A DNA stretch of 64,000 nt from Azonexus hydrophilus DSM 23864 (GCF_000429605.1 NZ_AUCE01000011.1:558001-622000), one strand, 5' to 3'. Shown: positions 1 to 8,957, numbered from the stretch's first letter. Numbers and translations: made by a program. Notes: generated by a model from the sequence alone, not told the origin.

Positions 1-2
1 TG

Positions 3-983
3 TACCTGCTTGCATGTTTTGACAAGCGGGTGCTGGAGAGCGGCGACTGGCTGCTTTTTCTCTGCATTTTCCTGTTGTTTCTCTTGCCTTTCGTGTCGCC
101 GCGCTACGTTGTGTTTTCGGCGGTGATCGGTTTGTTCATTCTCTTTGCTGGTCGCGCTGGCTTCCTGAAGGTGTTGTTTATCTCACTGCTCAGCATGTGT
201 CTTGTGCTGTTGCTGGTTTATGGGCTGGCTGGATTTCCGGCGGACGGTCTGAACACTTTCCTGCAGGGGGATACACGAGAGGCCATCGCACTGAAAAACC
301 GGATCAGGTTGCTGTTCGGGAAAAATGTCCTGGTGGTGTACCTGTTCATTTTTGTCGGCATGCTGATCGCAGTCCGTCATGGGCGGGAGATGCTGCGGCC
401 CTTGCTGCTTTACCTGGCAGTGACGGGGGCGTATTTCATTTTTTCGCTTTCTCTGGAAAAAATGCCTTTCCGCTATGTTGCCCAGCCGACGGTCCTCCTG
501 ATCGTGGCGTTCTGTTATTTTGAATTCCTGCGCCCGGTGCCATATAGACTGGATCGGGAGCAGGTGAGGAAAGCTGGTCTTCTGGTCAGGTTTCTGTCGA
601 TATTCTTCGTCGCGTTGTTCAGCTACCACTTGACCAAGGATATCTTGAAGGAGGGGCGAGCCGTGGTGACCTGGGCTGCGTCGGGCGAAGGCTTGTCTTG
701 CAAGGGGCTTAAGTACGGTGATTTGATCGGTCGCTATGACCTGAATCCTTTAGAGCAGGTTTGTTTGTCCAGCAGGCTGTGCGACGAGTTTCGCGGTTAC
801 AAGGTTTTCGTCGATAGTTTCAGAACGCATCCGATCTGCCTTGAAGATCAGTACTCCTCAACGTACTGGCAAGGAAAGCTGGACCGGACAGAATTGATTA
901 CCGAATTTACCCGGGCTGGCGAGTTGTTCATCATCCAGAATCAAGAGGGAAAAGGGATCTTTCTTTATAAAACTGGCGACTGA
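3..983 (+). CDS. Multi-pass membrane protein, 5' end outside window (partial)
   Basis: The reading frame is open to the left edge, so the GTG at 30 is probably internal and the gene starts upstream. The visible part has about seven hydrophobic segments in its first ~210 residues and then a hydrophilic C-terminal domain of roughly 110 residues rich in Asp, Arg and Cys. This layout resembles polytopic polysaccharide enzymes (GT39/ArnT-like glycosyltransferases or O-antigen ligase/polymerase-like proteins), but I see no decisive motif. The methyltransferase downstream on the same strand fits a cell-surface glycan locus. Base composition is visibly less GC-rich than the polA side. Function is unassigned; that it is a real membrane protein is well supported. 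Confidence 0.7.
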   Translation, partial: YLLACFDKRVLESGDWLLFLCIFLLFLLPFVSPRYVVFSAVIGLFILFAGRAGFLKVLFISLLSMCLVLLLVYGLAGFPADGLNTFLQGDTREAIALKNRIRLLFGKNVLVVYLFIFVGMLIAVRHGREMLRPLLLYLAVTGAYFIFSLSLEKMPFRYVAQPTVLLIVAFCYFEFLRPVPYRLDREQVRKAGLLVRFLSIFFVALFSYHLTKDILKEGRAVVTWAASGEGLSCKGLKYGDLIGRYDLNPLEQVCLSSRLCDEFRGYKVFVDSFRTHPICLEDQYSSTYWQGKLDRTELITEFTRAGELFIIQNQEGKGIFLYKTGD

Positions 984-1075
984 TCCATGGTGCTCCATTT
1001 TTTTTGGGTTTGTATGTTTGACCGAAGCAATCAAACGTGCTTTGTGGCTAGTCGTTAATATCAAAGGAGCAGTCA

Positions 1076-1678
1076 GTGCGGTTATTGTTGGGACGTATTT
1101 TGCGGATATTTTGGGGGCCAAAAATTCCGACGCTACCCAATGGGGAGAAAAGGCTGCATTTAGGTTGCGGCAAAATCGATCATCCGGGTTTCATAAATGT
1201 TGATGCGATACTGCGTCGCCACGTCCACAAAATTCAAGAAGTCGATCGCTTGAATGCCTTCGCAGATGCCAGTGTTGATCTGGTTTATGCCTGTCATGTT
1301 CTGGAGCACTTCAGTCACCTGGATGTTCCCGATGTGCTTAAGGAGTGGGGGAGAGTGATCAAGAAGGACGGTAGGCTATGCCTCTCTGTTCCTGACTTCG
1401 ACAAGATATTGCATATTTACGAAGAGACAGGAAAGCGTGTGGATGTCATCATCAATGCGTTGATGGGTGGGCAGGAATACGCGTACAACTATCACCGGGT
1501 GATATTCAATCAGGACTATCTGACGGATTTGCTGCTGGCGGCGGGTTTTACCAGCGTCAGGATTTGGCAGCCCGACGATGGAGGTGTCGGACACGATGTA
1601 AATGACTGGTCGAGGCGGCTGTTCAAGGTGGGGGATCGCGCGTATCCGATCAGTTTGAATATCGAAGCGATCAAATAG
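1076..1678 (+). CDS. Class I SAM-dependent methyltransferase
   Basis: A 200-residue protein with a GTG start preceded by AAAGGAG (1063-1069) at ideal spacing. Motif I of class I methyltransferases is visible as LHLGCGK near residues 27-33, followed by a post-motif acidic residue in INVD and by the VYACHVLEHFSH segment typical of type-11 methyltransferases in polysaccharide loci. The substrate cannot be read from the sequence; a sugar or lipid-linked glycan is the usual one in this context. It follows the partial membrane protein after a 92-base gap and ends 11 bases from the convergent polA stop. Like the preceding gene it is less GC-rich than the rest of the window. Confidence 0.88.
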   Translation: MRLLLGRILRIFWGPKIPTLPNGEKRLHLGCGKIDHPGFINVDAILRRHVHKIQEVDRLNAFADASVDLVYACHVLEHFSHLDVPDVLKEWGRVIKKDGRLCLSVPDFDKILHIYEETGKRVDVIINALMGGQEYAYNYHRVIFNQDYLTDLLLAAGFTSVRIWQPDDGGVGHDVNDWSRRLFKVGDRAYPISLNIEAIK

Positions 1679-1689
1679 CTCGTTATCGG

Positions 1690-4389
1690 CTAGTGGGCGG
1701 CTTCCCAATTCGGCCCGACCCCCACTTCGACGACCAGTGGCACCTTCAGCTGCGCCACCTGAGTCATCAGGCGCGGTAGCTGCGTGCGGATTTCCACCAG
1801 CTCGGCGTCCGGCACTTCGAGCACCAGTTCATCGTGCACCTGCAGGACCAGTTTCGACTGGCGTGCTGTCTGTTCCAGCCAGCCCTGGACGGCGATCATG
1901 GCAAGCTTGATCAGGTCGGCGGCGGTGCCCTGCATCGGCGCATTGATCGCCGCGCGCTCCGCGGCCTGGCGGCGGTTGCCGTTGCTCGAACGGATTTCCG
2001 GCAGCCACAGGCGGCGACCGAAGACGGTCTCGACGTAGCCGTGCTCGCGCACCGTCGCCCGCGCTTCTTCCATGTAACGGGCGACACCGGGGTAACGGGC
2101 GAAGTAGCGGTCGATGTAGGTCTGCGCGGCGCTGCGTTCGAGGCCCAACTGGCGGGCGAGGCCGAAGGCGCTCATGCCGTAGATCAGGCCGAAGTTGATG
2201 CTCTTGGCGACGCGGCGTTGATCGGGGCCGACTTCCAGCGGCGTGACGCCGAAGATCTCGGCGGCGGTGGCCCGGTGCACGTCCTCGCCGTGGGCGAAGG
2301 CGTCGAGCAGGCGGGCGTCGCCGGAAAGGTGCGCCATGATGCGCAGTTCGATCTGCGAATAGTCGGCCGAGACGATGCTGCTGCCTTCGGGGGCGACGAA
2401 GGCGGTGCGGATCTTGCGCCCTTCGTCGGTGCGTACCGGGATGTTCTGCAGGTTGGGTTCGCTGGAAGCGAGCCGGCCGGTGACCACCGAAGCCTGCGAG
2501 AAATGCGTATGCACGCGGCCGGTGTCCGGGTTGATCATGCGCGGCAGCTTGTCGGTGTAGGTGCCTTTCAGTTTCGCCAGCGAGCGGTGTTCGAGCAAGA
2601 GCTTGGGCAACGGATAGTCGAGTGCCAGTTCGGACAGCACTTCCTCGTCGGTCGACGCGCCGCCGGACGCGGTTTTCTTCTTCACCGGCAGGCCGAGCTT
2701 GCCGAACAGGATTTCGCCCAGTTGCTTGGGCGACGCCAGGTTGAACGGCTGGCCGGCGAGTTCGTAAGCCTGCGCTTCCAGCGCCATGATCTTCTGGCCG
2801 ATTTCGTGGCTCTGACGGGCCAGCGTGTCGCCGTCGATCAGGATGCCGGTGCGCTCCATCTGCCAGATCACCTGGCGGGCCGGCAGTTCGATCTCGTGGT
2901 AGATGCGGGAGAGTCCCGGCTCCTTGGCGAACTGCGGGTGCAGCACCTCATGGACGCGCAGCGTGACGTCGGCGTCCTCTGCCGCGTAGGTGGCGGCGCG
3001 CTCGATGTCGACCTGGTCGAAGCCGATCTGCTTGGCGCCCTTGCCGCACAGGTCTTCGTAGGCGATCGTGGCGAGGCCGAGGTGGCGGCTGCACAGTTGG
3101 CCGAGGTCGTGGCCCTTGTCGGATTCGATCACGTAGCTCTGCAGCATCGTGTCGTGGGCGATGCCGGCCAGCGCGATGGCGTGGTTGGCGAAGACATGCT
3201 GGTCGTACTTGGCGTTCTGCAGCACCTTCTGGCGCTCGGCGTTTTCCAGCCAGGGTTTGAGTTTCGCCAGCACCTCGTCGCGCGGCAACTGCTCGGCGAC
3301 GCCGGGGCCGTTGTGGGCGAGCGGAATGTAGCAGGCCTCGCCGGGCGTCACCGACAGCGAGATGCCGACGATGCGCGCGGCGAAGCTGTCGAGGCTGGTG
3401 GTTTCGGTGTCGAGCGCGGTCAACGGTGCGGTTTCGATCTTTTTCAGCCAGGCGTCGAAAGCCGCCCAGGAAAACACCGTCTCGTAGCGGACCTCGCTCG
3501 GCGCGGCGGGCGGCGCGGCCGCTTCTTCGCTGGCTGGCGGCGCGTCGCTGTCGAGTTCGCGCGTCCAGGTGCGGAAGTTGTAGCGGGTGTACAGCTCGCG
3601 CAGCGTGTCGCGGTCGCGCGCCCTGGCAGTCAAGGCCGTCGGCGCCGGCAAATCCGGCAGGTCACAGACGACGGTGACGAGCTTCTTGCCGAGCGGCAGG
3701 AAACCGAGGTGGTCGCGCAGGTTCTGGCCGACCACGCCGCTGATCTTGTCGGCGTTGGCGACGATGGCGTCGAGCGAGCCGTATTGCGTCAGCCATTTGA
3801 CGGCGGTCTTCGGTCCGCACTTGGCGACGCCGGGGACGCCGTCGACGGTGTCGCCGACCAGCGCCAGGTAATCGACGATCAGCGAAGGCGGGACGCCGAA
3901 CTTGGCTTCGACGCCGGCCGTGTCGAGCATTTCCTCGCTCATCGTGTTGTACCAGCGGACATGCGGGCCGACCAGCTGGGTCAGGTCCTTGTCGCCGGTA
4001 GAGATCAGCGTGTCGATGCCGTCGGTGGCAGCTTTGGTCGCCAGTGTGCCGATCACGTCGTCGGCCTCGACGCCGTCGACACACAGTACCGGCCAGCCGG
4101 CGGCGGCGATGGCGGCGTGGATCGGCTCGATCTGGGCGCGCAGGTCGTCGGGCATAGCCGGGCGGTGCGCCTTGTACTCGGGATACCAGTCGTCGCGGAA
4201 GGTCTTGCCCTTGGCGTCGAAGACGACGGCCTTGTAGTCTGCCTTGTGGTCGCTTTCCAGACGACGTAGCATGTTCAAAACCCCGTACAGCGCGCCAGTC
4301 GGCTCGCCGGCCGGATTCCGCAGGTCGGGCAGGGCGTGATAGGCGCGGTACAGATAGGACGAACCGTCCACCAACAACAAGAGAGGCAT
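1690..4389 (-). CDS. polA: DNA polymerase I
   Basis: An 899-residue family A polymerase used in Okazaki-fragment maturation and repair. The N-terminal 5'-3' exonuclease domain (about 1-290) begins with LLLVDGSSYLYRAYHAL, which fixes the start at 4389; the frame is open further upstream but that extension lacks family similarity. The 3'-5' proofreading domain keeps LDTETTSLD, so it is probably active. Polymerase motif A (DYSQIELR), motif B (KSINFGLIYGM) and motif C (QVHDELVLEV) are all intact. No convincing Shine-Dalgarno precedes the start. The start codon lies back to back with that of the divergent LOG gene, so the polA promoter must lie inside that gene. Confidence 0.98.
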   Translation of the reverse strand: MPLLLLVDGSSYLYRAYHALPDLRNPAGEPTGALYGVLNMLRRLESDHKADYKAVVFDAKGKTFRDDWYPEYKAHRPAMPDDLRAQIEPIHAAIAAAGWPVLCVDGVEADDVIGTLATKAATDGIDTLISTGDKDLTQLVGPHVRWYNTMSEEMLDTAGVEAKFGVPPSLIVDYLALVGDTVDGVPGVAKCGPKTAVKWLTQYGSLDAIVANADKISGVVGQNLRDHLGFLPLGKKLVTVVCDLPDLPAPTALTARARDRDTLRELYTRYNFRTWTRELDSDAPPASEEAAAPPAAPSEVRYETVFSWAAFDAWLKKIETAPLTALDTETTSLDSFAARIVGISLSVTPGEACYIPLAHNGPGVAEQLPRDEVLAKLKPWLENAERQKVLQNAKYDQHVFANHAIALAGIAHDTMLQSYVIESDKGHDLGQLCSRHLGLATIAYEDLCGKGAKQIGFDQVDIERAATYAAEDADVTLRVHEVLHPQFAKEPGLSRIYHEIELPARQVIWQMERTGILIDGDTLARQSHEIGQKIMALEAQAYELAGQPFNLASPKQLGEILFGKLGLPVKKKTASGGASTDEEVLSELALDYPLPKLLLEHRSLAKLKGTYTDKLPRMINPDTGRVHTHFSQASVVTGRLASSEPNLQNIPVRTDEGRKIRTAFVAPEGSSIVSADYSQIELRIMAHLSGDARLLDAFAHGEDVHRATAAEIFGVTPLEVGPDQRRVAKSINFGLIYGMSAFGLARQLGLERSAAQTYIDRYFARYPGVARYMEEARATVREHGYVETVFGRRLWLPEIRSSNGNRRQAAERAAINAPMQGTAADLIKLAMIAVQGWLEQTARQSKLVLQVHDELVLEVPDAELVEIRTQLPRLMTQVAQLKVPLVVEVGVGPNWEAAH

Positions 4390-4393
4390 GGCA

Positions 4394-5122
4394 ATGACCG
4401 AAAGCGAAAAACTGGTGATGGGCATCGAGACCGAGGCGCTGCTGAAAAGCGCGACAGCCCGCGAATCCTGGCGGATTTTCGGCATTATGTCAGAGTTCGT
4501 CGAAGCTACCGACCGCCTGGCGGCGATCAGGCCGGCGGTGACCATCTTCGGTTCGGCTCGGGTCAAGGAAGGCACGCCTTACTACGAATTGACCGAGCGG
4601 GTTGCGCGTTTGCTGTCCGATTCCGGCTTCTCGGTGATTTCCGGCGGCGGTCCCGGCATCATGGAAGCGGCCAACAAGGGCGCTTTCCACGGCAAGTCGC
4701 CGTCGGTCGGCCTGAATATCCAACTGCCGCATGAGCAGTCGAGCAATCCCTATCAGGACATCTCGCAGACCTTCCGCCACTTCTTCGCGCGCAAGTACAT
4801 GTTCGTCCGCTTTGCCAGTGCCTATGTCGTCATGCCCGGCGGCTTCGGCACGCTCGACGAACTGATGGAAGCGCTGACCCTGATCCAGACCGGCAAGGCG
4901 CGCAAGATGCCGATCATCCTGGTCTGTTCCGACTTCTGGAAGGGTCTGGTCGACTGGTTCAAGGACACCCTGGTGCGCGAGAAGATGATCGACGCCGAGG
5001 ACATGCACCTGATCCAGATCATCGACGAGCCGGAAAAGGTGGTCGAGGCCATCTTCAAGCATTACGAAGCACGGCCGTTCAGCCCGCTGCCGAACGAGCG
5101 GGAGATGATGCTCAACCTGTAA
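4394..5122 (+). CDS. LOG/TIGR00730-family Rossmann-fold protein
   Basis: A 242-residue member of the LOG ('lysine decarboxylase'-like) family, whose characterised members are cytokinin riboside 5'-monophosphate phosphoribohydrolases or PpnN-like nucleotide hydrolases. The family signatures are SGGGPGIMEAANKGA near residue 83 and MPGGFGTLDELMEALTLIQ near residue 149. An N-terminal helical extension (about 45 residues) precedes the core. I prefer the ATG at 4394 because AGAGAGG at 4380-4386 is 7 bases upstream; the ATG at 4388 would leave only one base. It diverges from polA with no intergenic space and leads the run into DUF2782 and thrB. The exact nucleotide substrate is unknown. Confidence 0.93.
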   Translation: MTESEKLVMGIETEALLKSATARESWRIFGIMSEFVEATDRLAAIRPAVTIFGSARVKEGTPYYELTERVARLLSDSGFSVISGGGPGIMEAANKGAFHGKSPSVGLNIQLPHEQSSNPYQDISQTFRHFFARKYMFVRFASAYVVMPGGFGTLDELMEALTLIQTGKARKMPIILVCSDFWKGLVDWFKDTLVREKMIDAEDMHLIQIIDEPEKVVEAIFKHYEARPFSPLPNEREMMLNL

Positions 5123-5153
5123 TAAAATGGCAGCGAACCCGAAAGGAAACATC

Positions 5154-5483
5154 ATGCGCCGTCTCTTACCGATCCTGCTGCTTGCCGCGCTGCCCGCCTG
5201 GGCCCAGCAGGGCGATCTGCAGCCCCTGCCCGCCGTGCCGCCGCCTCCGCCGGAAATGGAGCCGTTCGATGCGGCTCTCGAACCGCAGGTGACCATCGTC
5301 CGCAATGCCAAGGAAACCCGCGAGGAATTCCGCATCAACGGCAAGCTGTACATGGTCCGGGTCACGCCGGCTGTCGGCAAACCCTATTACCTGGTCGACC
5401 GTCAGGGCGACGGGGTGATGCTGGAAAGCGACGTCAATCCCAATCCGGTGCGCCCGCCGATGTGGGTCATTCACAGCTGGTAA
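5154..5483 (+). CDS. DUF2782 family exported protein
   Basis: A 109-residue protein with a clear N-terminal signal peptide (MRRLLPILLLAALPAWA) followed by a proline-rich linker and a small conserved domain ending PPMWVIHSW. The ATG at 5154 is preceded by GAAAGGAA at proper spacing. DUF2782 proteins are small periplasmic or outer-membrane-associated proteins of beta- and gammaproteobacteria with no established function. It sits between the LOG gene (31-base gap) and thrB (3-base gap), so it is very probably cotranscribed with both. Confidence 0.9.
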   Translation: MRRLLPILLLAALPAWAQQGDLQPLPAVPPPPPEMEPFDAALEPQVTIVRNAKETREEFRINGKLYMVRVTPAVGKPYYLVDRQGDGVMLESDVNPNPVRPPMWVIHSW

Positions 5484-5486
5484 GCC

Positions 5487-6413
5487 TTGTCCGTCTATAC
5501 CACGGTCGGGCGCGCCGAACTCGCCGCCTGGCTGGCGCCGCTGGAGCTGGGCGCACTGCTTGATCACGCCGGCATCGCCGCCGGCATGCAGAACTCAAAT
5601 TACTTCGTGACCACCGACGGCGGCCGTTTCGTGCTGACCCTGTTCGAGGCCACGGATCCGGCTGCGCTCGATTTCTATCTGCGCCTGCAGGCGCATCTGG
5701 CCGATGCCGGTCTGCCCTGTCCACGTCCGGCCGTCGATGCCGCCGGTCGCTTGTGGCGCCCGCTGTGCGGAAAGCCGGCGGCCCTGCTCAGCTGCCTGCC
5801 CGGACAATCGGTCGACGACCCCGGCACCGAACATTGCCAGGTGGTTGGTGCGACGCTGGCCCGCCTACATCTGGCCGCGGCCGGGCTGAGCGAGGCGCCG
5901 GCCAATCCTTGCGGCGCCGCCTGGCGGCAGATGGTCGGCGAGCGTCTGCTGCCGCTGCTGCCGGCCGATGAGGCCGCCTTGCTGACCGACGAACTGGCCT
6001 TCCAGGCCGGTCAGGAAGGGGCGTCGTTGCCGCAGGGCGTGATCCACGCCGATCTTTTCCGCGACAATGTGCTGTGGCAGGACAACGCGCGTCTGGGTGG
6101 CCTGCTCGATTTCTACTTTGCCGGGATCGACGCCTGGCTGTTCGATCTGGCCGTCGTCGCCAACGACTGGTGCCCGGATGACGGACGGCTGGCGGCTTTG
6201 GTTGATGGTTACACTGGCGTTCGCCCATTGACTGCCGACGAGCGCGCCGCCTGGCCGGCGGTGCGACGGGCAGCTGCCCTGCGTTTCTGGTTGCTGCGCC
6301 TGGAAGCGCGGCACATGCCGCGGGCCGGCGAAGTGGTCACGGTCAAGGATCCTGGCGATTTCCGCCGCCTGCTGGATAAATTCCGCCTTGCCCCGGCGGC
6401 GCTCCCCGGCTAG
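5487..6413 (+). CDS. thrB: Homoserine kinase (aminoglycoside-phosphotransferase-like type)
   Basis: A 308-residue cytosolic kinase that phosphorylates L-homoserine to O-phospho-L-homoserine on the threonine branch. It belongs to the APH/choline-kinase-fold ThrB type of betaproteobacteria and pseudomonads, not to the GHMP type of E. coli. Visible motifs are GVIHADLFRDNVLW (catalytic Asp and Asn) and the Mg-binding GGLLDFYFAG. The start is TTG at 5487, three bases after the DUF2782 stop; the resulting MSVYTTV matches the expected N-terminus. Part of the run from the LOG gene to the BPSS1780-type genes. Confidence 0.95.
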   Translation: MSVYTTVGRAELAAWLAPLELGALLDHAGIAAGMQNSNYFVTTDGGRFVLTLFEATDPAALDFYLRLQAHLADAGLPCPRPAVDAAGRLWRPLCGKPAALLSCLPGQSVDDPGTEHCQVVGATLARLHLAAAGLSEAPANPCGAAWRQMVGERLLPLLPADEAALLTDELAFQAGQEGASLPQGVIHADLFRDNVLWQDNARLGGLLDFYFAGIDAWLFDLAVVANDWCPDDGRLAALVDGYTGVRPLTADERAAWPAVRRAAALRFWLLRLEARHMPRAGEVVTVKDPGDFRRLLDKFRLAPAALPG

Positions 6414-6422
6414 CATCCGCGC

Positions 6423-7169
6423 ATGAGCGAAACTCCCCAATTCCCGATGGCCCCCGCAGCCTTCGACGGCGAAAGCCGCGAAGTCGATGCCGGCGCCTGC
6501 TTCGACTGGCTGGCTCAGGGCTGGGCCATGTTCATCGCCCATCCCGGCATCTGGCTGGGTAGCAGCGTGTTGCTGCTGGTCATTTTGATGGCCATTTCCA
6601 TCGTCCCGATCTTCGGACAGGTCGCCGCCCACCTGCTGGTGCCCCTGTTCGGCGCCGGCATGCTGCAGATCTGCCGGACCGTCGCCAACGAAGGCGAACC
6701 CCAGATCGGCGAGTTGTTTGCCGGTTTCCGCCAGCACGCCGGGCAACTGGTGATGGTCGGCGTGTTCTTCGCCATCGGGGTGTTCGGCATTGCCCTGCTG
6801 GCTTTCCTGCTGATCGGCGGCGGCATGCTCGGCGGTGCCATCACCGGGCGGGTCGGCGGCATCGGCATTGCCTTCGGCGGCTTCCTGTTGGCCGTCCTGC
6901 TGGTGCTGCTGTTGTCGGTGCCGGTCATCATGGCCACCTGGTTCGCGCCGGCCCTGGTGTACTTCCACGGCATGCAACCGCTGGCGGCGATGAAGGCCAG
7001 TTTTGCGGCCGGCGCCAGGAACTGGCTGCCGATGATCATTTTCGGCATTTTCCTGATGGTTGCCGGGTTCTTCGCCATGCTGCCGGTCGGCCTGGGTCTC
7101 CTGTTGTTGCTGCCGGTGTTCTCGGCGGCGGTCTACGCGTCGTATCGCGACATCTTCACGGGAGCCTGA
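6423..7169 (+). CDS. BPSS1780-type membrane protein (first copy)
   Basis: A 248-residue integral membrane protein. A hydrophilic N-terminus of about 35 residues is followed by about five long hydrophobic segments rich in Gly, Leu and Val. The C-terminal YASYRDIF motif is shared with the next gene. Family members are polytopic inner-membrane proteins of unknown role. The start is 10 bases after the thrB stop, and the stop is 3 bases before the paralogous downstream gene. The pair looks like a tandem duplication that has diverged strongly. Confidence 0.85.
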   Translation: MSETPQFPMAPAAFDGESREVDAGACFDWLAQGWAMFIAHPGIWLGSSVLLLVILMAISIVPIFGQVAAHLLVPLFGAGMLQICRTVANEGEPQIGELFAGFRQHAGQLVMVGVFFAIGVFGIALLAFLLIGGGMLGGAITGRVGGIGIAFGGFLLAVLLVLLLSVPVIMATWFAPALVYFHGMQPLAAMKASFAAGARNWLPMIIFGIFLMVAGFFAMLPVGLGLLLLLPVFSAAVYASYRDIFTGA

Positions 7170-7172
7170 GCG

Positions 7173-7946
7173 ATGCGCGCAGTGAATCTGCCGGCGCGTG
7201 CCGGCTGGCAATGGGTTAGCGGCGGTTTCGCCATCTACCGGCGTAATCCGCCCGTGCTTTCTATCCTGGTCATCAGCTACTGGTTCGTCGTCGTTTTTCT
7301 CAACCTGTTTCCCTTCATCGGCGCGCTGGCAGCTTCGGCGGTCATTCCCGGCCTGTCGGTGGGGCTGATGCAGGCGGCGCGCAACATCGAACGTGGCCAG
7401 TCGGCCAGCATCCAGACCTTGTTCAGCGGCTTTCGCGACAACGTGCGCACGCTGATCGCCCTCGGCGTCCTTTATCTGGTGGCGACGCTGGCGGTGCTCG
7501 GGTTGTCGACGATTGCCGACGGCGGCGACCTGCTGCGCTACATGCTGGCCAGCAGCCGCGCCGAACGGGCCTTGCTCGAAGAAGCGGATTTCACGCTGTC
7601 GGCGATGCTGGTGGCGATTTTCATGGTGCCGGTGCTGATGGCCTGGTGGTTTGCGCCGGTGCTGGCGGCCTGGCATCGGCAGCCGCTGGGCAAGGCGTTG
7701 TTCTTCAGTTTTGTCGCCTGCGTGATGAACTGGCGCCCCTTCCTGGTTTACGCCGTCGGCTTGATGCTGGTTGCCGTGGTCCTGCCCGGCCTCATCCTCG
7801 GCATGTTGCTGATCGCCCTGCCGGCGCTGCAGGGCTTTGCCACGCTGGTGGTGATGGTGACCATGGGCCTGGTCGTGGCGCCGACCGTATTTGCCAGTTT
7901 CTATGTCGGCTATCGCGACATCTTCGGCATTTCCGAAATTGTCTGA
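7173..7946 (+). CDS. BPSS1780-type membrane protein (second copy)
   Basis: A 257-residue membrane protein related to its upstream neighbour: the same layout of a short cytosolic N-terminus (GWQWVSGGFAIYRRNP), about five to six hydrophobic segments and a C-terminal YVGYRDIF. The shared YRDIF ending and the central WFAP motif (AWWFAPVLAAW here, ATWFAPALVYF in the first copy) support paralogy. Function unknown. Its 3' end overlaps the likely nadD start by 8 bases, so translational coupling is plausible. Confidence 0.85.
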   Translation: MRAVNLPARAGWQWVSGGFAIYRRNPPVLSILVISYWFVVVFLNLFPFIGALAASAVIPGLSVGLMQAARNIERGQSASIQTLFSGFRDNVRTLIALGVLYLVATLAVLGLSTIADGGDLLRYMLASSRAERALLEEADFTLSAMLVAIFMVPVLMAWWFAPVLAAWHRQPLGKALFFSFVACVMNWRPFLVYAVGLMLVAVVLPGLILGMLLIALPALQGFATLVVMVTMGLVVAPTVFASFYVGYRDIFGISEIV

Positions 7947-8592
7947 CCCGCTCGGGATCTTCGGCGGCACCTTCGACCCGGTCCATTACGGGCATCTGCG
8001 TCTGGCCGAGGAGTCGATGGCGCATCTCGGGCTGGGCGGCGTGCGCTGGATTCCGGCCGGTAATCCGCCGCATCGCGACACCCCGCAGGTGACCGCCGCC
8101 CAGCGCCTGGCCATGGTGCGGACGGCGACGCGCGACAATCCGCGTTTCTCGGTCGACCCGGCCGAGGTCGAGAGTCAGGCGCCGAGCTATACCGTGCAGA
8201 CACTGGAACGCCTGCGTGAGGAACTGGGCGCGCAGCAGTCGCTGGTCCTGCTGGTCGGTGCCGATGCCTTCGCCGGGCTGGCGAGCTGGCACCGGTGGAC
8301 TGAAATTTTCGACCTGGCGCATGTCGCGGTATCGCATCGCCCGGGTTTTCCGGTCGAAGCGGCGAGCTTGCCAAAAGCATTATCGGCGCAGTTTTCCCGC
8401 CGGCGCATGCTCGATGTCGCCGCGCTCAAAGCCTCACCGGGTGGGGCAATCGTCACTTTTGCCATGACCCAGCTGGCGATTTCGGCAACCCAGATTCGCA
8501 AGCTGCTGGCCAACGACCTGTCGGCGCGTTATTTGCTGCCGGATGGCGTTCTCGACTATATTTCGTCCCATTCCCTTTACAGAAACCCCTGA
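7939..8592 (+). CDS. nadD: Nicotinate-nucleotide adenylyltransferase
   Basis: Adenylates nicotinate mononucleotide to deamido-NAD in NAD biosynthesis. The nucleotidyltransferase signature GIFGGTFDPVHYGHLRLAEE and the C-terminal ISATQIRKLL (ISSTxIR-type) are present. With the TTG at 7939 the product is 217 residues, close to E. coli NadD (213). An in-frame TTG at 7891 and ATG at 7903 would add residues with no family match and deepen the overlap with the previous gene, so I prefer 7939, though its Shine-Dalgarno is weak. The stop overlaps the rsfS start (TGATG). nadD-rsfS-rlmH is a widespread conserved order. Confidence 0.95.
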   Translation: MSDPLGIFGGTFDPVHYGHLRLAEESMAHLGLGGVRWIPAGNPPHRDTPQVTAAQRLAMVRTATRDNPRFSVDPAEVESQAPSYTVQTLERLREELGAQQSLVLLVGADAFAGLASWHRWTEIFDLAHVAVSHRPGFPVEAASLPKALSAQFSRRRMLDVAALKASPGGAIVTFAMTQLAISATQIRKLLANDLSARYLLPDGVLDYISSHSLYRNP

Positions 8593-8957
8593 TGGACATA
8601 CGCAAGCTGCAAAAAATCGTCGTTTCCGCCCTTGAAGATATCAAGGGCAAGGATATCGAAGTCATCAACACCACCAAGCTGACCTCGATGTTCGACCGGG
8701 TCGTGATCGCCACCGGCGATTCCAACCGGCAGGTCAAGGCACTGGCCAACAATGTGGTCGAGAAGGTCAAGGAAGCTGGCGGGGAAATCATCTCGACCGA
8801 AGGGGAAGACGGGGGCGAATGGGTGCTGGTCGATATCGGTGACCTGGTCGTGCACGTCATGCAACCGACCGTCCGCGCCTACTACAACCTCGAAGAACTC
8901 TGGCAGGCCACCCCGGCCCAGCGCCGCAAGCTGGCGGAGCAGGCCACCGGCGAATGA
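8592..8957 (+). CDS. rsfS: Ribosomal silencing factor RsfS
   Basis: A 121-residue protein that binds ribosomal protein uL14 on the 50S subunit and blocks subunit joining under nutrient limitation. The family core is visible: [37 protein letters not shown], and [17 protein letters not shown] near residue 75. The start overlaps the nadD stop by one base and the stop overlaps the rlmH start (ATGA), so the three genes are probably translationally coupled. Confidence 0.97.
   Translation: MDIRKLQKIVVSALEDIKGKDIEVINTTKLTSMFDRVVIATGDSNRQVKALANNVVEKVKEAGGEIISTEGEDGGEWVLVDIGDLVVHVMQPTVRAYYNLEELWQATPAQRRKLAEQATGE

Noticed and set aside
1834-4269. 811-codon open frame on the plus strand
   Set aside because: It is antisense to polA, whose domains are intact; high-GC codon structure keeps the complementary frame open. 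The translation is low-complexity (Arg, Gly, Val-rich) with no family features.
5865-7970. 701-codon open frame on the minus strand
   Set aside because: Antisense to thrB and the two membrane-protein genes. The product is an implausible His/Gln/Arg-rich sequence mirroring hydrophobic codons on the other strand.
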